Shown one piece after another: positions 59,049 through 64,000 of a stretch of DNA of 64,000 nt. Origin of the DNA: Giardia muris (Eukaryota; Fornicata; Diplomonadida; Hexamitidae); assembly GCA_006247105.1 (NCBI GenBank), contig CM016926.1, positions 62,001 through 126,000 of the forward strand, in the 5' to 3' direction. Made by a program: the position numbers and the translations under genes. Within the stretch, counting starts at the first letter, position 1, and every line of letters starts with the position of its first letter. The notes beneath the pieces were generated by a model that saw nothing but the letters and a program-made list of their open reading frames with translations, was not told the origin of the DNA and ran no database searches.

Positions 59049-59849
59049 TCATGACGTAGTTAACAAGTCACGGATGGTGATATGCTGTGCCGGACACTCC
59101 GAAAACAATTGAGGCCCGAGTAAAAGAGCTCTTCTAGAGATATCGGCCATATCCTCGGAGTGTTGACTGCGAATCATATCATCAAGAGAGACGAAGTTGA
59201 GGTTATCAAAGCGACGTTCGAAGAGGACGTTATCGAACGTCGTATAGGTATCGAAGGGACCGGAACCGATCCCAACAACAAGAATACTTATTGGGAAGTT
59301 TGAGGCGTCAATGATTGCTTGTGCATCACGACCAGTATCCTCCATATCTCCATCGGTTAGAATGATCAGAATATGATAGTCGTGGGTCTGAATAGCACAC
59401 TCAATGGCTCGATATACGACGGGGGCGATCGTCGTCCCAATAGCTTGCTTCGCATCTGGAATTGTGTTAAATTGTTTGGCATGCGCTTGATAGCACGGGA
59501 CCAGGCTCGAACCGGGTATATTCTCGATAAGAAGGTCATTTGATAGCCCGAAGGAGATCAACTCAATATCATCTATGTCATTAAAGGCGGCAATGTTTTG
59601 AACTAAGGCTTCAAGTACGAATTGATATGGGCTGACCCCATTCAATCGGTGATCAATGGAAGGGTCATGTAAGCTTTTGGAAGACATGGTACGGCTTTGT
59701 ACGCGATTTGATAACGTGAAGTCTATTGCGACGATAAAGCGGGCATATTCCATCTTAGCATCCTGCATATCCTTGAGGAGGGAGTCCCAGGTATCATACT
59801 CCTGGGTATTGATGGTCAAGGCTAACACCTTGCTCTTATTACTCCCCAT
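59049..59849 (-). CDS. Copine/RGLG-type vWA protein with myristoylation signal
   Basis: 266 residues from the ATG at 59849 (TTG four codons upstream not used). It begins MGSNKSK, a strong N-myristoylation signal (Gly2, Ser3, Ser6 with basic residues); plant RGLG ligases, which contain the same vWA domain, are myristoylated too. The copine-type vWA domain follows: FIVAIDFTLSNR with the MIDAS D43-T45-S47, SPYQFVLEALVQN, LISFGLSND and LIILTDGDMED. It is a paralogue of the gene at 13914, but the first Ser of MIDAS is Thr and a 25-residue N-terminal region is added. It should sit at membranes and bind partners in a calcium- or magnesium-dependent manner. It converges with the DHHC gene across 15 bp. 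Confidence 0.85.
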   Translation of the reverse strand: MGSNKSKVLALTINTQEYDTWDSLLKDMQDAKMEYARFIVAIDFTLSNRVQSRTMSSKSLHDPSIDHRLNGVSPYQFVLEALVQNIAAFNDIDDIELISFGLSNDLLIENIPGSSLVPCYQAHAKQFNTIPDAKQAIGTTIAPVVYRAIECAIQTHDYHILIILTDGDMEDTGRDAQAIIDASNFPISILVVGIGSGPFDTYTTFDNVLFERRFDNLNFVSLDDMIRSQHSEDMADISRRALLLGPQLFSECPAQHITIRDLLTTS

Positions 59850-59928
59850 GCTTTTTTGCAAGCAAGAAAATTATCACCTATCGCTTATCCTTCACCACCC
59901 TTCACTTATTCACTTATCGGGTGCACGT

Positions 59929-61689
59929 TTAGATGAAGACCTTTTCTACCCTCGAGATGGGCCTTCGACAAATCGGGCAATTCCTGTTTATGAGGTTTTG
60001 AGAACAGTTCCAGCAGGCACAACAATGCTTGCATGGATGAAACACGGTGTCTTTCCTTGTTCCAAGACAAATCACACAAGTGTTCTCCTGTTGAGCCTTT
60101 TGGGCGACCTGTAGTATCCTGGCTTGTACTAGTTTCAATCCGGCCTCCAGGCGTTCCTTCAATTCGGTTAGATCATCAATGGAATAGGTCTTATCATCAA
60201 GAGTGAGCGGAAGGGTATCTGGAAGACGACTATTAGCTTGCGAATTGCGTTCATTGACGTTCTGTGTACTTCTGCCCTGGCTGTAATTATATCTTGCCAG
60301 GTTCGACTCCAAGGTTTGAAGCCGTCTAGCTAATGAAGCTCTTTGCTCTTCCTCCCTGGTAAGACTATTAGAGAGGCCTTGATTAATGTCTCGTAAGTCC
60401 CGCAATTGCAGGCGTAAACCGGAACATTGCGTCTCATAATGAGAACAGCGTCGAGTACACCTCTCTAGCTCATCAGAGATGTCAGCATTCCGCGCTTCGA
60501 GTTCTCGGAGCTGCTCTTGTAGTGGTTGGATATCAACTTTACGCTTATCAGCCTTTCGCTCAATCTGCCGTTGAAAAAGACTAAGGAGTCGAAGAGCATC
60601 ACTGCTCAAGTTACTATATGGGGAGATGGTATGAGTCATGAAATTGACGATATGAGACTTGAGACTGGTCTGTTCTCTTCGGTTAGCCTTCATATATTCT
60701 CGGATGATAGTTGCACATTGGTTGCATTTCTCATAGTCAGGAGAACTGGTATCAATGGCCTCGGCAATGTCAAGGGCTGTCTCATTCAATTGATTGATAA
60801 GATAGGCCTCATCCAAAAGCTCCTTGACGACCTCAACATGGCCGTTCTTACTGGCATACATCAACGCGGTCCAAAGCTTCTCGGTTTGTATCCACATCTC
60901 CTTCTCACGAAGCTGCCTCACAATCGAGACATGCCCTTGTTCAGCGGCAAGCATGAGTGCTGTCGTCCCAACATCATAAGGCGCGATAGCTCGAGTAGTT
61001 TGTATCCCTGCCTCCTCAATCAGAAGGGCGATTGCAGCACTGTTTCCTGCATACGCCGCAAGCATGAGAGCGGTACGGCCGTTCGAATCCTGCTTCCTAA
61101 TCTCTCCGAGATGTGCCTGGATATCGTCCATTGTCCCGTAACAGACAGCATTCATTAATGGATACTTTTCCACTACGGGATCAGCTCCTGTTGAAGAGGC
61201 AGCCTGCTCTAGAATCGTTATTATCTCCGCGTAATCTCCAGTAGTCGGCTTTCCACTCACATCGGCATGATGAAGTGCATACCAGAGTGCATCGTGACCA
61301 TCATTATCAACCAGGTCATACTCGACCGACCCAAGGATGCGCACCATATCAGGCCTTTTTAAACGCACCGCCAGCATCAAGGCGCTTGTCCCAGGAGCAT
61401 ACCCGAGAAAGGTATTTGTGGACTGCATGCCTCTCTCGTTTAGTAGTAGTCGGACGCATTCTACAGCCTTCCCAAATACAGCATACATCAACGCCGTCCA
61501 GCCATTGAAATCTCTTATTCCAAGTTCCCGTCTCGCTAGTCTTCTGGCGCAATCAAGCTCTCCATTCCGCGCCGCTAGCATAAGGGCCGTCCTCCCCTCG
61601 TGATCGCAACCTCCCGCCGCCGAAAGATGCCTCTCAAGCTCATCGACGTCCCCATTCTTGGCAGCAAGCATGAGGTCCGAATACTCCAT
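59929..61689 (-). CDS. Ankyrin repeat-RING finger E3 ubiquitin ligase-like protein
   Basis: 586 residues from the ATG at 61689 (ATTATAGAAATGG). Residues 1-315 contain about nine ankyrin repeats (TALMLAARNGELD, TALMYASKNGHVEVVKELL), two preceded by the spacer types GYAPGTSALM and YDVGTTALM found in 21.1 proteins. A coiled coil spans about 370-460. The last 50 residues are a C3HC4 RING (TCVICLG, HPCKHCCACWNCSQ, NCPICRRPI) with the close PCxHxxxCxxC spacing of the IAP/mahogunin/MIB class. It should act as a ubiquitin ligase with ankyrin-based substrate choice. Combination of a 21.1-like array with a RING is uncommon. The gene is intact. Confidence 0.88.
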   Translation of the reverse strand: MEYSDLMLAAKNGDVDELERHLSAAGGCDHEGRTALMLAARNGELDCARRLARRELGIRDFNGWTALMYAVFGKAVECVRLLLNERGMQSTNTFLGYAPGTSALMLAVRLKRPDMVRILGSVEYDLVDNDGHDALWYALHHADVSGKPTTGDYAEIITILEQAASSTGADPVVEKYPLMNAVCYGTMDDIQAHLGEIRKQDSNGRTALMLAAYAGNSAAIALLIEEAGIQTTRAIAPYDVGTTALMLAAEQGHVSIVRQLREKEMWIQTEKLWTALMYASKNGHVEVVKELLDEAYLINQLNETALDIAEAIDTSSPDYEKCNQCATIIREYMKANRREQTSLKSHIVNFMTHTISPYSNLSSDALRLLSLFQRQIERKADKRKVDIQPLQEQLRELEARNADISDELERCTRRCSHYETQCSGLRLQLRDLRDINQGLSNSLTREEEQRASLARRLQTLESNLARYNYSQGRSTQNVNERNSQANSRLPDTLPLTLDDKTYSIDDLTELKERLEAGLKLVQARILQVAQKAQQENTCVICLGTRKDTVFHPCKHCCACWNCSQNLINRNCPICRRPISRVEKVFI

Positions 61690-61852
61690 TTCTATAATTT
61701 CCCCCTCAATGATAATAAGAGAAGTCCAATACCCATCGCGTTCGGATTAGAAAAAGAATACTGCTCTTCCAGAAAGACCAGACTTGAATGCCAATTCACC
61801 TGAATTCATAAGCTCCTTTAAGTAGGCCGGAATGCTAGGCTTTCAGATCACT

Positions 61853-62293
61853 CTACTTCCCATTCTTCTTCATCTTCTCGGGGTTCATGAACTTGATGCG
61901 AGGGCAGCACCCGGGAACAAGCTCCGGGTTCTTCAGGAATTCGTCGTAGACTGCCTAATGGTATTCCTGGGGATCATGTCGTGATAGCAGAAGTTGAGGT
62001 ATGGAGGTTCGTCTGAATCTGGAGAAGACGGACGACCTTGGCGATATTCGTCGTAACGACCTCCAGCCTCTCCAGGATAGGGATGAGGGGATCAAGCCTA
62101 TCAGGAAAGAGTTGAGGATGTGACAGACGACTCGTACCAATGGTGACAGGAAGGCAGACAACGAGGTCTCTCCTTCCTGGAACGGCCTCCTGATCGCAGT
62201 CTGATGGAGCTGTCTCGAAATCATCTCATCGTTCTCACCCAACGAAGAACCAAGTCCAAAGATTACACGGCCAAGTGACACGCAAACACGCAT
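61853..62293 (-). pseudogene. Decayed gene with frameshifts
   Basis: Three protein-like stretches lie in different minus-strand frames end to end. The first starts at an ATG (62293) and reads RVIFGLGSSLGEND before about 62229. The second runs 62225-61974 with no internal stop and reads like a helix-rich protein (FPDRLDPLIPILERLE, NIAKVVRLLQIQ). The third, 61954-61853, contains CCPRIKFMNPEKMKKNGK and ends in TAG followed by AGTGAT, one base from a polyadenylation signal. Codons favour C/G endings as in expressed genes. I read this as one short gene broken by two frameshifts. The product is not recognised. An alternative is three chance frames. Confidence 0.4.
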
Positions 62294-62523
62294 GGAATAC
62301 TTCACCCGAATCTGTGGACTCAACGAGAACGAGGTCACGGAACGTATTCTCTTGCCGAACTCTGAACTACTTGATCAGAAGTGTGTCAACAAATCCCCTG
62401 TCAAGAATAGCTCTCTTCAAAGCCAGCTTGCCTCTCTCAAGGATGCACACGCTGAGACGGGAAAGGGCCTTCCAGATGCACTGGCTTGTATTGTCTACCT
62501 CTTGAGTCCGAAGGACACACTCT
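62292..62523 (+). pseudogene. Unidentified coding fragment fused to VSP remnant
   Basis: Beginning at ATG 62292 a frame reads protein-like for about 76 residues (FTRICGLNENEVTERILLPN, helical SSLQSQLASLKDAHAET) and then runs out of frame across the VSP tail to 62708 with Ser/Pro/Gly-rich nonsense. The useful part ends near 62520. Its ATG overlaps the ATG of the decayed minus gene (CATG), so both cannot be intact. It may be the head of a lost gene joined to a VSP 3' end by recombination. No family is recognised. Confidence 0.35.
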
Positions 62524-62704
62524 CTTGTCCTGCAAGCACACATGCATCTGCACCCTCTGTGCTCCCGACAGCGTCTCGGGGTCTTCTTCGTCCTCCTCGG
62601 GGCTCTCTGGGGGTGCCATTGCGGGGATCGTCATCGCCGTCCTTCTGGTCCTGGGGGGTCTCGGGGGCTTCCTCGGTTGGTGGTTCGGATGCAGGGGGAA
62701 GTGA
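62486..62704 (+). pseudogene. VSP C-terminal tail fragment (GCRGK end)
   Basis: In the frame starting at 62486 the last part of a variant-specific surface protein is recognisable: a short cysteine-containing segment (CTLCAPDSVSG), a Ser run, a single hydrophobic helix (GGAIAGIVIAVLLVLGGLGG) and the cytosolic end WWFGCRGK before TGA (62702-62704). VSP tails of this kind anchor the coat protein and carry a palmitoylated Cys. There is no start codon or signal peptide, and the Cys-rich ectodomain is missing, so it is a remnant. AGTGAA follows the stop at once (62704-62709), so the 3' end of the original gene is kept. The upstream breakpoint lies between about 62490 and 62550. Confidence 0.85.
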
Positions 62705-62708
62705 GTGA

Positions 62709-63491
62709 ATGGTGAAGGGGGGAGGGAAGAACGCGAGGGCCCTCTCGTGCACGGAAGGAGATGCATCAGGCAACTGCAAGGCGGGGAGCTGCCTCGACCT
62801 CGGGACGCTGGGGAAGGTCTGCAAGGAGTGCGCGACCACGACCGAGGCCTCGATCGACGGGACGTGCAGCTCGACCGTCGGGAGCAACACGTGTTCCAAT
62901 GGTGTCTGCACGGCATGCGACACGTCCGGGACGAAGTTTCTCTTCTACGGGGGGTGCTACAACCAGGCCAGTGGAGGCGAGGGCGCTGCTCTCTGCCAGA
63001 CGGCATCGAACGGGAAGTGCTCAGAGAGGGCTGATACTGCGACGGGCATCTTCGTGAAGGGGAGCGACTCCAACCCCTCAGGCCTCTACACCTGTGATGA
63101 TAAGACGAACGGGGTTCCCAACTGCAAGACCTGCACCTCCCCCGCCGCCGACAAGCCCAGGTGCAATGCGTGCAGGACGGGCTTCCTCCCGGACCAGGAC
63201 AAGTCAGAATGCATCCAGTCCTCCCTCCAGCACTGCCTCCTGGTGACCGATGCTGACACCTGCGAGGACGGCTGCAAGACGTGCGACTCCAGCGACTGCT
63301 CGGAGTGCCTCGAGGGCCACCACTCTTCCTCCTCTTCTCCCGTCGTCTGTACGAAGTGCGTCCTCCCCAACTGTGGATCCCGTCCAGACAGCAAGGACGT
63401 CTGCACGACCTGCCTCAACGGCTTCCAGGGGTTATGGATGCGATCGGGCTGGCTTATGGGGGCGAGGAGGCCTCAACGAGCGCCCCGATGA
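62709..63491 (+). pseudogene. VSP ectodomain fragment without signal peptide or anchor
   Basis: 260 codons from ATG 62709, which directly follows the previous VSP tail. Residues 10-240 are Cys-rich with many CxxC motifs (CKEC, CTAC, CKTC, CNAC, CKTC, CTKC, CTTC), the hallmark of VSPs. The head MVKGGGKNA is not a signal peptide. The end leaves the VSP pattern abruptly after TCLNGFQG at about 63428 and stops after basic, unrelated sequence; no membrane helix or GCRGK end follows. It is therefore truncated at both ends and could serve only as a donor for recombination. The GC-rich sequence contrasts with neighbours. Possibly it is transcribed. Confidence 0.8.
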
Positions 63492-63612
63492 GAGCTGTGG
63501 GCCTCCCGTCCTCGGTGCAGGCCGTTGGTAGTGGTTAGATGCCCAGAGTGTCGGATGGTATGGGGGGAGCTTCAGTGGAAGGCTGGTGAAAGTGGATGCT
63601 TGATGTTCAAAA

Positions 63613-64000
63613 ATGTCCGTTACAGACTTGATGTGGGGGGCCTGGAACGGGGACCTCGAGAAGGTGAAAAAGAACCTTAGTGAGGTTGGAAAGCAGGATG
63701 AAAATGGTCAGACGGCCCTGATGTGGGCTGCAAAAGGAGGTCACTCCAATTGCATTCCCCTACTTGAGAAGGAGATTGGGATGCATGATAGTGATGGATG
63801 GACAGCTCTAATGTTGGCTGCATACAATGGAAAGGCAGATTCCATCCGGCTCCTCCTGTCTGAGGCGGGGAGTCAGTCGACGAGAGGATGGAGGGGCTTT
63901 CCTCCTGGAACGACTGCTCTCATGCTCGCAGCCCACCAGAACTATCCCGAGATTGTCCAGCTTCTCCTTCCCTATGAGCAAGGAATGACTGATGCCAATG
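63613..64000 (+). CDS. Ankyrin repeat protein (21.1 family), 3' end off the window
   Basis: Starts at ATG 63613 after GTTCAAAA, a clean initiator, and stays open for 129 codons to the right edge. It reads as an ankyrin protein from the first residues (TDLMWGAWNGDLEKVKKNL, TALMWAAKGGH, TALMLAAYNGKAD) and contains the spacer GWRGFPPGTTALM and a PYEQGM hairpin seen in other members here. Whether a kinase or RING domain follows cannot be told. It lies 121 bp after the end of the VSP fragment. Confidence 0.88.
   Translation, partial: MSVTDLMWGAWNGDLEKVKKNLSEVGKQDENGQTALMWAAKGGHSNCIPLLEKEIGMHDSDGWTALMLAAYNGKADSIRLLLSEAGSQSTRGWRGFPPGTTALMLAAHQNYPEIVQLLLPYEQGMTDAN

Noticed and set aside
60300..60310. 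tRNA B-box-like GGTTCGACTCC
   Set aside because: It lies inside the coiled-coil part of the ankyrin-RING gene, with no A box, acceptor stem or anticodon arm around it.
1..64000. CRISPR arrays, bacterial operons, IS elements, rRNA or tRNA genes
   Set aside because: No direct-repeat/spacer arrays, Shine-Dalgarno-led operons, inverted-repeat-bounded elements or stable RNA genes were seen; the window is eukaryotic.

Overview
The window looks like a chromosome segment of a diplomonad parasite of the genus Giardia. The evidence is: ankyrin-repeat 'protein 21.1' genes and ankyrin-linked NEK pseudokinases; pieces of a variant-specific surface protein (VSP) with a membrane-anchoring tail; no introns that I could recognise; neighbouring genes 0-50 bp apart; A-rich initiator-like starts; and the AGTRAA polyadenylation signal at or just after many stop codons. 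The VSP tail ends GCRGK rather than CRGKA. From memory this fits Giardia muris better than G. intestinalis, but that is an inference.

Layout. 1-4055 (minus): a partial ASH-domain protein, a coiled-coil protein, a GOST/Wntless-like seven-helix membrane protein and a secreted TIM-barrel-like protein. 4135-10892: a 31-residue-period ankyrin protein and two NEK pseudokinase-ankyrin proteins; the last two converge on a shared 14-bp palindrome made of two polyadenylation signals. 10904-19202: uncharacterised proteins, a copine-type vWA protein, the SUMO E1 subunit UBA2 and the ciliary tip protein CEP104. 19290-23497 is the loosest part: a TlpA-like thioredoxin and a transglutaminase-like protein (both bacterial in style), a 511-bp GC-rich gap with several stem-loops, a transposase-like HTH protein and a COPI-associated-like membrane protein. 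23626-37069: a propeller/solenoid protein, a 1033-residue ankyrin protein, IFT74, a degenerate cyclophilin, a small membrane protein, TEX9, a methyltransferase, CEP41 and a DHHC acyltransferase. 37113-41636: a 1507-residue ankyrin-pseudokinase-ankyrin protein. 41951-57735: a DDX52/Rok1-like helicase, a repeat protein, SRP receptor alpha, a class I-like PI3-kinase, a dual-specificity phosphatase, an RRM protein, CLASP and the PP2A catalytic subunit. 58026-61689: a second DHHC enzyme, a second copine with an N-myristoylation signal and an ankyrin-RING protein. 61853-63491 is a graveyard of decayed coding sequence and VSP fragments. The window ends inside another ankyrin gene.

How the genes work together. 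Most are single-copy housekeeping genes, with many cilium, basal body or microtubule factors (ASH protein, CEP104, IFT74, TEX9, CEP41, CLASP), as expected for an eight-flagellated cell. Seven ankyrin proteins in 64 kb, three with pseudokinase domains that have lost the same motifs, are the lineage-specific component. Starts were set at ATG, preferring an A-rich or T-rich tract just upstream, so several are shorter than the longest open frame. All functional names come from reading the protein sequences by eye; no database search was run.
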